The position numbers and the translations under genes were made by a program. A stretch of DNA of 64,000 nucleotides from Rickettsia endosymbiont of Cardiosporidium cionae (GTDB taxonomy: Bacteria; Pseudomonadota; Alphaproteobacteria; Rickettsiales; Rickettsiaceae), in NCBI RefSeq assembly GCF_015476335.1, contig NZ_JADAQY010000001.1, positions 126,099-190,098 on the forward strand, given 5' to 3'. Shown in pieces: positions 18,228-27,806 of this stretch (within the stretch, counting starts at the first letter, position 1; each line of letters begins with the position of its first letter). Under the pieces are notes generated by a model, which was not told the origin of the DNA, made no database searches, and worked only from the letters and a program-made list of their open reading frames with translations.

Positions 18228-20036
18228 ATGAGTGCAATTTATTATATTAACAATGGATATCTAAACTTTGGTAATAAATCAGTATTTGAGGATATATCAT
18301 TTTATATATATCCCAATGATAAAATATGTCTAGTAGGCAGAAATGGATCTGGTAAATCTAGTATACTTAAAACTATCGCTGGAATATACGAAATTGATGA
18401 GGGTAGGGTATTTAAAAATTCTCAAGTTAAAGTAGAATATTTAAGGCAAGATATAATGATAGATTATAATATCATTGCTATAGACTATATTTTAAATCAG
18501 CTGGATAACCCTGATGAATATCTATATGAAATAAATATGATTTTTGATAAACTAAAGATACCTAAAGAATTAGATCTTTCTAAAAGTTCTGGTGGACAAG
18601 TAAAAAAACTTCTTTTAGCATCATGCCTCATAAAAAAACCTGATTTATTACTGTTAGATGAACCCACCAATCATCTTGATATTGATGCAATAGAGTGGCT
18701 AGAAAATTATATTAATAATTACTCTGGAGCAGTAATATGTATAAGTCATGATAAAAAATTTCAAGAAAATATCAGTAATATAACGTGGTGGATTGACCGT
18801 GGTATCTTAAGAAAATCTGATTTAGGTTTTAAACATTACGAACAATGGCAACATAAAATTATATTAGAAGAAGAAAAAACTATAAAAAAAATACATCAGA
18901 AATTACTTACAGAAAAACATTGGCTAAATGGTGGTATAAGTGCAAGACGTAAACGTAATCAAAAGAGATTAAGGGATCTACAAAAACTTCGTACTTCTCT
19001 TATATCTAAACAAAATATGTTAAAGAACGCAAAATTGAAATTAAATCTATCTATTAAAGATCACGAGTTTAAATCAAAACTTTTAATAGAGATGTTAAAT
19101 GCCTCATATTCATATGGCAATAAAGAAATTATAAAAAATTTCTCATTAAATATTATTAAGGGGGATAAAATCGGAATTATAGGGCCTAACGGTTCAGGAA
19201 AATCAAGCTTATTAAAATTGTTGATTCAAGAAATTCCTCCATTTTCCGGATCAATAAATTGCTATACTAATTTAGTGATAAGCTATTGTGATCAGTATAG
19301 ATCTAATATAAATATGAATAAAACTGTATCAGAAAATTTATGCTCTACAGGCAATAATTATTTATTAATTAACGGAAAAGAAATACATGTTATATCTTAT
19401 ATTAAAAAATTTATGTTTAGCCCAAGCATATTGCATAGTAAAGCTTCAATTTTATCAGGAGGAGAATTAAATAGATTAGCATTAGCAAAAACATTAATTA
19501 ATCCTGGTAATTTATTAATTCTTGATGAACCTACAAATGATCTGGATATAGACACTCTAGAAATATTGCTAGAAATTTTATCAGATTATAAAGGTAGTTT
19601 AATTATAGTAACACATGATAGAGACTTTCTTGATAGGTTAGTAACTAAAACTTTAGTGTTCCAACAAGATCATATAGTAGAAGTAATAGGAGGATACCAA
19701 GAATATATTAAATACTATACACAAAACTTTGGTAATATCTTAACTACAAAACAACAATCTAAAAACAACACCCAGAATATTAAAAATGTTAATAATCAAA
19801 AAAAATCTAACTTTAAACTTAGTTATAAATATCAAAGATTAATTAAAATTTTACCTGAAGAAATCAATAAATTAGAGATTTTTATTAGTGAATTAGAAAA
19901 TCAGTTAGATGATCAAAATTTATACCTAGATAATGGTGCAAAATTCTATGATATTGTCAATAAACTTGAAAATAGTAAACAAGAATTAGAAGAGAAATTA
20001 TCTGAATTGATCAAAATAGAATCATTAATTACATAA
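18228..20036 (+). CDS. uup: ABC-F family ATPase (Uup-like)
   Basis: Soluble protein with two tandem ABC cassettes and no membrane part, as in ABC-F proteins that act at the ribosomal E site. Cassette 1 has Walker A GRNGSGKS, signature SGGQVKK and LLDEPTNHLD. Cassette 2 has GPNGSGKS, LSGGELNRLALAK and ILDEPTNDLD followed by the THDRDFLD switch. A basic linker (about 215-290, KHWLNGGISARRKRNQKRLRDL) joins them; the ISARRKRNQ(K)R string is characteristic of Uup. The C-terminal tail (about 520-602) is a predicted coiled coil, also seen in Uup. In E. coli Uup influences transposon precise excision and ribosome function. Confidence 0.9.
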   Translation: MSAIYYINNGYLNFGNKSVFEDISFYIYPNDKICLVGRNGSGKSSILKTIAGIYEIDEGRVFKNSQVKVEYLRQDIMIDYNIIAIDYILNQLDNPDEYLYEINMIFDKLKIPKELDLSKSSGGQVKKLLLASCLIKKPDLLLLDEPTNHLDIDAIEWLENYINNYSGAVICISHDKKFQENISNITWWIDRGILRKSDLGFKHYEQWQHKIILEEEKTIKKIHQKLLTEKHWLNGGISARRKRNQKRLRDLQKLRTSLISKQNMLKNAKLKLNLSIKDHEFKSKLLIEMLNASYSYGNKEIIKNFSLNIIKGDKIGIIGPNGSGKSSLLKLLIQEIPPFSGSINCYTNLVISYCDQYRSNINMNKTVSENLCSTGNNYLLINGKEIHVISYIKKFMFSPSILHSKASILSGGELNRLALAKTLINPGNLLILDEPTNDLDIDTLEILLEILSDYKGSLIIVTHDRDFLDRLVTKTLVFQQDHIVEVIGGYQEYIKYYTQNFGNILTTKQQSKNNTQNIKNVNNQKKSNFKLSYKYQRLIKILPEEINKLEIFISELENQLDDQNLYLDNGAKFYDIVNKLENSKQELEEKLSELIKIESLIT

Positions 20037-20210
20037 ATAATACAAATAGGTATTTTTATAAAACTACAGTTCTTTGACATCTTGACATTTTTGTGAATTA
20101 AATTAAAATCAATCTGTGTGTATGTTAAAGTAATGGTTGTGTTATATTATTTATATTAGTTCTCAAGGCTCTGGTGTTGTTCTTTGCTCTCAATCCTTTG
20201 TATTGCTGTA

Positions 20211-20723
20211 ATGAGTTTACAGTTTTATAATATAGAGATATCTGTTGAAGAAAAAAGATGGCGTGATTATTCTTCTCAAGTTAACAAAAAAACCTTTAGG
20301 TCTGTGTTATCTAGCGTTGCTTCTAGGTTAGAGCCTCTTGGCCTTATTAAAGAACTAGAGTTATCAGTGTTACTGAGCCATGATAAAAGATTATTAAAAT
20401 TAAATAGTGAGTTTCGTAATAAGAATTCTATTACTAATGTCCTATCATTTCCAGATTCAGATATCAATTATAAAGGATTATCCAACTCGCTGTTAAATCA
20501 AAATTATTTATATCTTGGTGATATTGCTTTTAGTTATGAGTGCATAATGAAAGAATCACAAGATTATAATTTAAAATTTATTGAACATTTTTTACACTTA
20601 TTGGTTCATGGTATTTTGCATTTAATAGGATATGACCATAATTCTATATCTGATGCAAAAGCTATGCAATCTTTAGAAACAAGTATACTTAAGGACTTCT
20701 CTATTATTTCGCCATATTGTTAA
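20211..20723 (+). CDS. ybeY: Endoribonuclease YbeY
   Basis: Zinc-dependent rRNA maturation and quality-control endonuclease. The metal-binding signature HGILHLIGYDH (H133, H137, H143 in this reading) is intact, and the upstream RxxNSITNVLSFP motif is typical of the family. The ATG at 20211 gives 170 residues, the normal length; the frame stays open upstream only to a TTG at 20184 whose extra residues have no homologous counterpart, so the ATG is preferred. It is followed after 20 bases by tlyC, matching the ybeY-corC/tlyC pairing common in proteobacteria. Confidence 0.93.
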   Translation: MSLQFYNIEISVEEKRWRDYSSQVNKKTFRSVLSSVASRLEPLGLIKELELSVLLSHDKRLLKLNSEFRNKNSITNVLSFPDSDINYKGLSNSLLNQNYLYLGDIAFSYECIMKESQDYNLKFIEHFLHLLVHGILHLIGYDHNSISDAKAMQSLETSILKDFSIISPYC

Positions 20724-20743
20724 AATTATATAAGTAAATAATA

Positions 20744-21595
20744 ATGGATCTAAATAAAAATAAAACTGCTATCTATAAGTATTGTTCTTTAACAATTACA
20801 AAAATGATAAGCTTTTTCTATAATTTTATATGGTTAAAGATATTTCGTTTATTTAACCGTAAATCTCTTCAAAATTTGTCGCACTATAATCATAAAATAT
20901 TATCTACAGAGAGCAGCATTACATTGAAGGATTTTTATACTAAACAAGTGAAGGATGTAATGCTACCCAGAGCTGATATAATCGCTGTAAAACACGATGT
21001 AGATATAAATGAATTGGCTAACGTAATAGTACAAACTCACCATAGTAGAATACTAGTATACAGAGATAATTTGGATAATATTATAGGTTTTGTACATATT
21101 AAAGATATCTTTAAGCTATTAGCTTGTAATAACAAAAAATATGATATTAATAATCTAATAAGAGAGTATATAGTTTCAACTCACCTAGTATATTTAAATG
21201 AATTGTTAGCAGAAATGCAATTAAAACATATATATATTGCAGTTGTAGTAGATGAGTACGGGGGCATAGATGGTATTATCACCGTAGGTGACATACTAAA
21301 AACTATTTTAGGAAGGGTAAATGATGAATTCACTCCAAATGATATGGAATGTCAAATATTAAGAAAGGGCATAGCAATAGTGAGTGGTAGAGCACAAATA
21401 AAAGACTTAGAAAAATCTCTTGGAATTACCTTAGATAAAAAAACTGGGGTTGATACTATAGGAGGTCTAATAATATCTCATGCAGGTATTGTACCTACTA
21501 ATAGATCTATAATTAAGCTCACTCCTAATATAAATGTAGAAATTTTAGAATCTAACCCTAGAAGTTTAAAAAAACTCAAAATTATGTATAAATAG
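20744..21595 (+). CDS. tlyC: CBS-domain protein TlyC/CorC family
   Basis: 283 residues with two CBS domains (about 70-185, starting at VKDVMLPRADIIAVK) and a C-terminal CorC/HlyC domain (about 200-283, with ISGRAQIKDLEKSLGITL-like and GVDTIGGLIISHAGIVP motifs). The transmembrane DUF21 domain of larger CorB proteins is absent, as in Rickettsia TlyC and E. coli CorC. Rickettsial TlyC has been reported as a haemolysin in heterologous expression; CorC is linked to Mg/Co efflux. Which applies here cannot be told from sequence. Probably co-transcribed with ybeY, and convergent with addB. Confidence 0.9.
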   Translation: MDLNKNKTAIYKYCSLTITKMISFFYNFIWLKIFRLFNRKSLQNLSHYNHKILSTESSITLKDFYTKQVKDVMLPRADIIAVKHDVDINELANVIVQTHHSRILVYRDNLDNIIGFVHIKDIFKLLACNNKKYDINNLIREYIVSTHLVYLNELLAEMQLKHIYIAVVVDEYGGIDGIITVGDILKTILGRVNDEFTPNDMECQILRKGIAIVSGRAQIKDLEKSLGITLDKKTGVDTIGGLIISHAGIVPTNRSIIKLTPNINVEILESNPRSLKKLKIMYK

Positions 21596-21611
21596 ATTTT
21601 TTGTACTATTT

Positions 21612-24371
21612 TTAATATAGATATCTTCTTGCTACATGCGAATAATTATCATATTTTAGTATATTTGGTGTTATAGGATAACGTTTTTCTGTATAATAAT
21701 AAGTTATCAAATTTCTTAACCCTTCTTTATGTAATAATAATTTTTGATATGAAATTGGTATATTGATTTCAGTCAAATAAGGTTTTGAACTATTAATCTT
21801 AATATACACCAAAGATTTAACAGAATTAATATTAAACTGGAACCCTTTTTCTAGCATAATTAGAGCCTCAATGATTAATTGATTAGAAAGACCTGAGTTT
21901 ATATCTTTTTTTGTTGGTATACTACCTGTTTTATAATCTATGATGGTTGCATTATTATCTCCATCTATTTCTATTCTGTCTGCTATGGATTTTATATTTA
22001 TTAAAACATCCATAATCTTCAACTGCATAACACCTGGTAGCTCTGTTAAAATAACTTTATTATTCTTCCTTCTATTATAATCAAATATTACTATTTCTTC
22101 AGATATGGCATTAATTTTTAACTTAAATATTTCTGTTTGAGTTTGTGATAAATTCATAGAATGAATTACTTTATAACTAATAAATTTAAAATTCTCTATT
22201 TGTTTATTTAAATCAGCATTGATATAGGATCTATTATATTTATCTAATATTTTATGGAATATATTACCAAATATATTAAATTTATTTTTGTTAGTAAAAT
22301 TTTCTTGGGGTTGAATTCTCAATATTTTTTTCATATAAAAATTATATGGAGATCTCATTAACATCTCTATATCAGTTGCAGATATAGTATGAGGAAAATC
22401 AATTTGAGATATTACATATGAGTCATTATAAAAATTGCAAAGCTGATATTTATCTTTAATAAAAACGGCAGGCTGACTGATGGCATTGATTTTTATCAAA
22501 GAATCTTGAAATTCTTTTTGAAGCATCAGCAATAAAGGAGAAGGATTGACTATTGTACCTTTAATATATTTTTTAGATCTAGTTAATATAACCTCTTTAT
22601 TATATAAATTTAAATAAAAATTATTGAGACTATTGCCTATTTTTGCTTCCCAATTATAAATAGATAGTTTTTCTTGTATTTTACTATTGAGCCAACAATT
22701 ACTATCTGAGGTCAACGGATAACTAATATCATGTAAATCTGGTATTATCATTAAATCAAAATTTATCAATGATACATCCTCTAACTTACATAATATGATG
22801 TTGCAGTGTTTTGTATCACTATTGAATACACGATATTCTTCTAATATATTCTTAAATATTTGTATAAAAAAGTGTAGATCATCTATATATAATATTTCTT
22901 TTGAGTATAAAATTTCTGAAATTACCTCTGACAAATTACAATTATGATGATATTCCCAAAAATCATTATAGAGTGTCTCAGCAATATGCATAACATACTT
23001 AAGTATGGATTTAAATTCCTTAGAATGAACCTTATTTTTAAATAAATTAAATATTTTATTGAGCCATGAGATTAAAAATTCTTTTTCTACATCTGAATAT
23101 TGAAATATACTAAAGTCGCTTTTTTGTAATTCATCTAACAATAGCTCTTCTAATTTTTGTAAATTGTCTACAAATTGATAGTGATTTTTATTTAAAATAT
23201 TAAAAATCACTTTTGTATAGTCTGATACTATAAATGGGTGTGTTAATAAATTTAAAAATTTTCTTAAATCAAAATCTGTAAATAACAATTCTGAGATAAT
23301 AATAAATAAAGATCCTGCTTGTGACTTTAATAGTGCGGTACCTATTAAGTCATGATATTGTAGAAAATATTTTGTTAAAAACATTGTATAAAAATCTTTA
23401 GTATCACTATTATGAATGATAATAGCAATTTTCATTTGAGGATTTTGTTTTAATCTAGAGAAACAACTATTGGCTATATATTCTGATTCTATAAATAAGT
23501 CACTAAATTCTATATAATTAATACTATTAGGTAACATATTCGATGAATTTTTTCTAATATCACTTATTTGTAAATTATCGACTATAGGGATAGATTTAAA
23601 TGTTATATTCAGATATGTTAATAAATTACCTAAACTAAAAACAGCTTCTTTAGGTGATAAATTAAGGCTATAGTTATCTAATTTTTCTTGGTTATATGTA
23701 GGAGATAAAATTATGAGAGCATTCTTAAGTGGTAATAAATTTCTAATAAATTCATATAATAGTTGATTATTATTATTTGATACAATAATAATCAATTGAT
23801 ATTCAGAATTGTTTTTTAAATTATTAATTTCTGATTGAAAAACACTTGTTTGATACTCAGCTTTACTGAATTTATTATCAAATTCTAGATAATTTTTCCA
23901 CTTAAGGTACGCAAAAGATAAAAAGTCACATATTGATTTCCAATGCGTAGATTGCTCAAGATTTTGTGCATACTTTATTTCTTGAATATTGATATTATTT
24001 GATTCTAATATGTAAAATAAATTATATAAATCTTTACTACAACTTGTAGCTTGCACTGCATTATAATCAAATTTTTTATAAGATTTAATTATTTTTGCTA
24101 ATAATAGTTTTTCATCAAATATGTTCATCATACTAGATTTTTTTTCATATACCTGCTTATCATAGATTTGCATTTCATTTATTGAGATGATCTCTGGTAA
24201 TAGTGCTTTGCCTAATTTAGTGATTAATGATTCTTGTAAAACTCTACATAATGTTCCATTAGGTACTAATAATTTACATCTTTGTATGCTTCGACGATTA
24301 TATATCTCAATAATATACTGTACGATATGTTCTAGAAATAAATATTTGTTACTGATTCGAAATATTGGCAT
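21612..24371 (-). CDS. addB: Double-strand break repair protein AddB
   Basis: 919-residue subunit of the AddAB helicase-nuclease, alphaproteobacterial type. The N-terminus (CKLLVPNGTLCRVLQESLITK, then LLPEIISINEM) matches the inactive helicase start of AddB. The C-terminal nuclease shows SATDIEMLMRSPYNFYMKKILR and, later, IADRIEID with the catalytic (I)IDYKTG motif near residue 800. No full Walker A site is evident in the helicase part, as expected of alphaproteobacterial AddB. The partner addA, usually adjacent, is not here: downstream is the convergent tlyC and upstream is a small membrane protein. Confidence 0.85.
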   Translation of the reverse strand: MPIFRISNKYLFLEHIVQYIIEIYNRRSIQRCKLLVPNGTLCRVLQESLITKLGKALLPEIISINEMQIYDKQVYEKKSSMMNIFDEKLLLAKIIKSYKKFDYNAVQATSCSKDLYNLFYILESNNINIQEIKYAQNLEQSTHWKSICDFLSFAYLKWKNYLEFDNKFSKAEYQTSVFQSEINNLKNNSEYQLIIIVSNNNNQLLYEFIRNLLPLKNALIILSPTYNQEKLDNYSLNLSPKEAVFSLGNLLTYLNITFKSIPIVDNLQISDIRKNSSNMLPNSINYIEFSDLFIESEYIANSCFSRLKQNPQMKIAIIIHNSDTKDFYTMFLTKYFLQYHDLIGTALLKSQAGSLFIIISELLFTDFDLRKFLNLLTHPFIVSDYTKVIFNILNKNHYQFVDNLQKLEELLLDELQKSDFSIFQYSDVEKEFLISWLNKIFNLFKNKVHSKEFKSILKYVMHIAETLYNDFWEYHHNCNLSEVISEILYSKEILYIDDLHFFIQIFKNILEEYRVFNSDTKHCNIILCKLEDVSLINFDLMIIPDLHDISYPLTSDSNCWLNSKIQEKLSIYNWEAKIGNSLNNFYLNLYNKEVILTRSKKYIKGTIVNPSPLLLMLQKEFQDSLIKINAISQPAVFIKDKYQLCNFYNDSYVISQIDFPHTISATDIEMLMRSPYNFYMKKILRIQPQENFTNKNKFNIFGNIFHKILDKYNRSYINADLNKQIENFKFISYKVIHSMNLSQTQTEIFKLKINAISEEIVIFDYNRRKNNKVILTELPGVMQLKIMDVLINIKSIADRIEIDGDNNATIIDYKTGSIPTKKDINSGLSNQLIIEALIMLEKGFQFNINSVKSLVYIKINSSKPYLTEINIPISYQKLLLHKEGLRNLITYYYTEKRYPITPNILKYDNYSHVARRYLY

Positions 24372-24400
24372 ATCATTTTATATATTAAATTATGCCAATA

Positions 24401-24886
24401 CTAAATATTGGCATTAGCGAAAATAATGGAAGCATATATGTATATATTAAACAATAAATTAAGGGATATTAGTAATATAATTTGGTTATTTTTATATAAA
24501 AATTTTGAAAAGAAAATGACGAATTTTCCAATATTTCCAATATTACTCAATACAATCATTATTATCAGCCCTATCCAACTCCTAAAACAATCTGTTTTAC
24601 TATGATCCATATTTTTTTTATATAGCAATAATATATAATATAAGAACCAACCTATTGCAAAGTTAATAACAGATATTAAACAATATGAAATTGATGCAAT
24701 AAAAAGCACTAGAAATGGATTTTTTATTCCAAAACTTTGCATAGTGCACAATATAGTTTCTTCATTAAAAGAAAAGATAAAATTACTAAAAACTATATCC
24801 TGAAAAAGCAAATAATATGTATTGAATTGGTTCATGTAATGAATAACATTAATTTGAGTAATTTTCAGATGTAAATTTACATCCAT
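24401..24886 (-). CDS. Small polytopic membrane protein, unknown function
   Basis: 161 residues with four hydrophobic helices, at roughly 24-40, 58-88, 104-128 and 136-157. The N-terminal helix and loop spacing (FLVLFIASISYCLISVINFAIGWFLYYILL) vaguely recall the YqaA/DedA (SNARE-associated) fold, but the decisive glycine/proline and charged motifs are not visible, so the family is not assigned. It sits just upstream of addB on the same strand, 29 bases away, and may be read together with it. It is a real gene judging by the coherent membrane topology. Confidence 0.5.
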   Translation of the reverse strand: MDVNLHLKITQINVIHYMNQFNTYYLLFQDIVFSNFIFSFNEETILCTMQSFGIKNPFLVLFIASISYCLISVINFAIGWFLYYILLLYKKNMDHSKTDCFRSWIGLIIMIVLSNIGNIGKFVIFFSKFLYKNNQIILLISLNLLFNIYIYASIIFANANI

Positions 24887-24942
24887 TTATGTAATGAATC
24901 TTAGTGAAATAACAGAATCAAGATTTCTGGTATTTAATTAAT

Positions 24943-24971
24943 TTGACATAACATAAAATACTACGTATTAT
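24943..24971 (+). promoter_or_regulatory. Strong sigma-70-type promoter far upstream of pepA
   Basis: TTGACA at 24943-24948 and TATTAT at 24966-24971 are separated by exactly 17 bases. A start near 24978 would give a leader of about 320 bases before pepA at 25298, or a separate small RNA. No other equally good promoter was seen between here and pepA. Confidence 0.6.
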
Positions 24972-24977
24972 ATCAGC

Positions 24978-25297
24978 TGAACCCGGGTAATGGTAAAGTT
25001 ATTTTCGGTAGTTAACTATCTAGAAATAAATAGAAGTACTTTTGGTGTCTTTTTCAGACATTTTTATCTAGGATGTAATCATTTTATACTGGTAATAGTT
25101 TCTAAAAGGCTAGAGTTACCTGTTATTTTGTTATTGTAAAAATTGACTCATGCTAGCGGGTTGCTGTGAAATTCTTGCTGTTGCTGTGACTATAAATTAG
25201 AAATTTATAAAAAATATTCTACGATATATTGCTTATCATATTTTATGATCAATTTTTTATTTTAGTAGGGTTTATTACAAAAAAAAAGAGGTTTATA
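24978..25297 (+). other. Long leader or small-RNA region upstream of pepA
   Basis: About 320 bases without a protein gene follow the promoter at 24943-24971. It is less AT-rich than neighbouring gaps. It contains a small potential stem (GGTAA and TTACC arms around 25100-25130) and a direct repeat TTGCTGTGA at 25161-25169 and 25181-25189, spaced 20 bases apart. No known riboswitch or RNA family was recognised. Confidence 0.35.
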
Positions 25298-26821
25298 ATG
25301 TTAAATATTTCTTTTCAATCAATAGAAGCTAAAGATTCTAAACATATAGTTTTGTTGGTTAATGAGCAACTAAAAATTGATAATGATGCAATTACTCTCG
25401 ATAACGATTTCGGAGGAATAATTTCTAAAAAATTGCAAGATACAGAAAGTTTCAAAGGCAATTTTAAAGAATATTCAGTTTTAACAGCTACAAGCGATGA
25501 AAGCATTAAATATATCATCCTGTTGGGTATTGGTAATGAAAGTGATATTACATTAGCAAATATTGAAGAATTAGGAGCTAAAATAGGTGAAATAGCCAAT
25601 AAAATTAAAGCTGAAACTATCTCTATTAAAATAAATAGTAAAATTGGACATTTCAGTGAAGAGCAAGTTTGCTCTAATTTGGGAGGTGGTGCATTATTAT
25701 CTGCGTATAAGTTTAACAAATATATTACTAACAATAGTAAAGATGAGTCAGTTAATTCATCTACTTTCAAAAATATCGATATTATTACGGACAATGTAGA
25801 AAAAACTGTAGAATTACACCAAAATACAGAATCCGTTGTGCAAGGCATTTATCTTGCTAGAGATTGTATAAACGAGCCTCCTAACATATTAAACCCAGCT
25901 TATTACTCTACACTGATTGTCAATGAGTTGGAAATGCTCGGTGTGGATGTACAAATTATGGGAGAAATAGATATGAGAAGATTCGGTATGGGGGCAATGT
26001 TAGGTGTAGGTAATGGTTCCGCCAGCGAATCCAAAATAGTAATTATGCAATATAACGGTAGTGTTGTTAAAGAACAGAATCCATTATGTTTAGTAGGGAA
26101 GGGTGTTACCTTTGATACTGGTGGTATATCTTTAAAACCAGCTTTGAATATGGATAGTATGAAATCTGATATGGGGGGGGCTGCTGCTATTGTAGGTCTA
26201 ATAAAAACATTGGCGTTAAGAAAGGCTAACGTTAATGTAGTAGGAGTAGTAGGGTTAGTTGAAAATATGCCAGGAGGTAATGCGCAAAGGCCAAGTGATA
26301 TCGTTACCTCTATGTCTGGCCAAACTATAGAAGTTCTAAATACTGATGCAGAAGGAAGATTGGTACTTTGTGATTGTATTGCTTATGTACAAGAAATGTT
26401 TAAACCAGATTGTATAATAGATCTTGCTACTCTCACTGGAGCAATATTGATAGCTTTAGGGAATACCTATGCTGGGTGTTTTTCTAATGATGACACTTTA
26501 GCTGAACAACTAATTGAAGCCTCTAATAAAACAGGAGAAAAATTGTGGAGAATGCCATTACATAAGGATTTTGATAAAATGCTTAACTCCGATGTAGCAG
26601 ATATTGCAAATATAAGCCGCGAAGGGGGAGGGTTAGCCGGTAGCTCTGTCGCAGCGCATTTTATACAAAGATTCATACAAAGTAATATAAAATGGTGTCA
26701 CCTGGATATAGCTGGAGTAGCATGGAATAAAAAATCATCTAAATTATTGCATCCTAGAGGGGGTATCGGCTTTGGAGTGAAATTGCTTAATCAATTCATA
26801 TATGATAATTATGAACTATAA
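25298..26821 (+). CDS. pepA: Leucyl aminopeptidase (cytosol aminopeptidase, M17)
   Basis: Hexameric di-metal aminopeptidase releasing N-terminal residues in the cytosol. Metal and catalytic motifs are intact: LVGKGVTFDTGGISLKP with the metal-binding Lys and Asp, SDMGGAAAIVGLI, and the M17 signature NTDAEGRL at about residues 348-355. The ATG at 25298 gives 507 residues and has an AGAGG ribosome site six bases upstream; a frame extension to 25229 would add 23 residues with no such site and is not used. In some bacteria PepA also binds DNA in Xer recombination; that role is not established here. Confidence 0.95.
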   Translation: MLNISFQSIEAKDSKHIVLLVNEQLKIDNDAITLDNDFGGIISKKLQDTESFKGNFKEYSVLTATSDESIKYIILLGIGNESDITLANIEELGAKIGEIANKIKAETISIKINSKIGHFSEEQVCSNLGGGALLSAYKFNKYITNNSKDESVNSSTFKNIDIITDNVEKTVELHQNTESVVQGIYLARDCINEPPNILNPAYYSTLIVNELEMLGVDVQIMGEIDMRRFGMGAMLGVGNGSASESKIVIMQYNGSVVKEQNPLCLVGKGVTFDTGGISLKPALNMDSMKSDMGGAAAIVGLIKTLALRKANVNVVGVVGLVENMPGGNAQRPSDIVTSMSGQTIEVLNTDAEGRLVLCDCIAYVQEMFKPDCIIDLATLTGAILIALGNTYAGCFSNDDTLAEQLIEASNKTGEKLWRMPLHKDFDKMLNSDVADIANISREGGGLAGSSVAAHFIQRFIQSNIKWCHLDIAGVAWNKKSSKLLHPRGGIGFGVKLLNQFIYDNYEL

Positions 26822-26822
26822 A

Positions 26823-26860
26823 ATTATTTTTTTATTTTGAATAAAACCTAAAAAAATAAT
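26823..26860. terminator. Possible AT-only hairpin after pepA
   Basis: A perfect 12-base inverted repeat (ATTATTTTTTTA at 26823-26834 and TAAAAAAATAAT at 26849-26860) begins two bases after the pepA stop. With only A and T pairs it is weak in stability; such repeats are also expected by chance in this composition. Confidence 0.3.
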
Positions 26861-26941
26861 AGCGTTGTCTGTACTATTGTTATAAAATTTCATTTGGTAG
26901 TATTTCTACTGTAGTTTAATTAATTATCTTATTATTAATTA

Positions 26942-27757
26942 ATGAATCAAAGGCACAATATAGATAATAATCAAAACTGTAGTGTATTAGTTGTCGGTAA
27001 TGAAAAAGGTGGAGTAGGCAAAACTACTTATGCGATGCATATACTACTCAGTCTGATGTATATGGGGTACAAAGTTATAAGTATTGATATCGATTCTAGG
27101 CAGTCTTCATTAACTAGATATATCAAGCATCGTGCTGACTCTTTAGCATTAGACAATGATTTATTAATGCCAAAACATTTCTTGATCAATGATCATAGCA
27201 GTGATTTAAATGAACGAGATATTAAAAATCAATCTAGTGTTGAAAAAATTTTAGATACAGCTAAAAATATGGTAGACTATGTTGTAATTGATACTCCTGG
27301 TTATTACAATAATTTATCTGCTCTAGTCCATTCATATGCAGATAAAATCATTACTCCAGTAAATGATAGCTTTGTAGATTTAGATGTTATAGCAACATTT
27401 AAAAATAATAATATACAAAATTATACGCCTTCTATATATAGCCAAATGATTTGGGAGCAAAAAATCCAAAAATTGGAAAGAGAAAAAAAGTCTATTCAAT
27501 GGATTGTAACTCGTAATAGGCTAACTAACCTTGATGCAAAAAATAAAAGAAATATACACGAAGCTCTGCTTAAGTTATCTAGTAAATTAGCATTTAAATT
27601 ATCTCCTGGTTTTACAGAAAGAGTGATATTTAAAGAACTATTCTTACAAGGGCTTACGTTATTAGATTTGGATAAAAATAATACTAAAACTAAATTAAGC
27701 TTCTCACAACTTGCTGCAAAACAAGAGCTTCGTAATTTTATGGATTATATACTATAA
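26942..27757 (+). CDS. mipZ: Division-plane positioning ATPase MipZ (ParA superfamily)
   Basis: ParA-type ATPase that forms a gradient from the ParB-bound origin and inhibits FtsZ near the poles in Alphaproteobacteria. The deviant Walker A KGGVGKTT is at residues 22-29. MipZ-specific stretches are clear: VISIDIDSRQSSLTRYIKHR, VDYVVIDTPG, ITPVNDSFVDLDVIA, SQMIWEQKIQKL, IQWIVTRNRLTNLDAKNKRN, and FKLSPGFTERVIFKELFLQGLTLLDL. At 271 residues it has normal length. ParB and FtsZ are elsewhere; FtsA is at 33041-34279. The mipZ stop codon lies inside the hairpin terminator. Confidence 0.93.
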   Translation: MNQRHNIDNNQNCSVLVVGNEKGGVGKTTYAMHILLSLMYMGYKVISIDIDSRQSSLTRYIKHRADSLALDNDLLMPKHFLINDHSSDLNERDIKNQSSVEKILDTAKNMVDYVVIDTPGYYNNLSALVHSYADKIITPVNDSFVDLDVIATFKNNNIQNYTPSIYSQMIWEQKIQKLEREKKSIQWIVTRNRLTNLDAKNKRNIHEALLKLSSKLAFKLSPGFTERVIFKELFLQGLTLLDLDKNNTKTKLSFSQLAAKQELRNFMDYIL

Positions 27758-27801
27758 ATTGGATTATATAATTATTCACACAGATAATCCAATTTATAGT
27801 A
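27750..27801. terminator. Bidirectional terminator between mipZ and a small hypothetical gene
   Basis: A perfect 18-base inverted repeat (27750-27767 and 27784-27801) with a 16-base loop. The 5' arm contains the mipZ stop codon and the 3' arm lies six bases from the stop of the convergent gene at 27807. A T-rich run follows on the plus strand. This is the longest perfect palindrome noticed in the window. Confidence 0.75.
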
Positions 27802-27806
27802 ATCTT

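Noticed and set aside
25229-25297. N-terminal extension of pepA
   Set aside because: The internal ATG at 25298 has a good ribosome site and gives the family's normal length.
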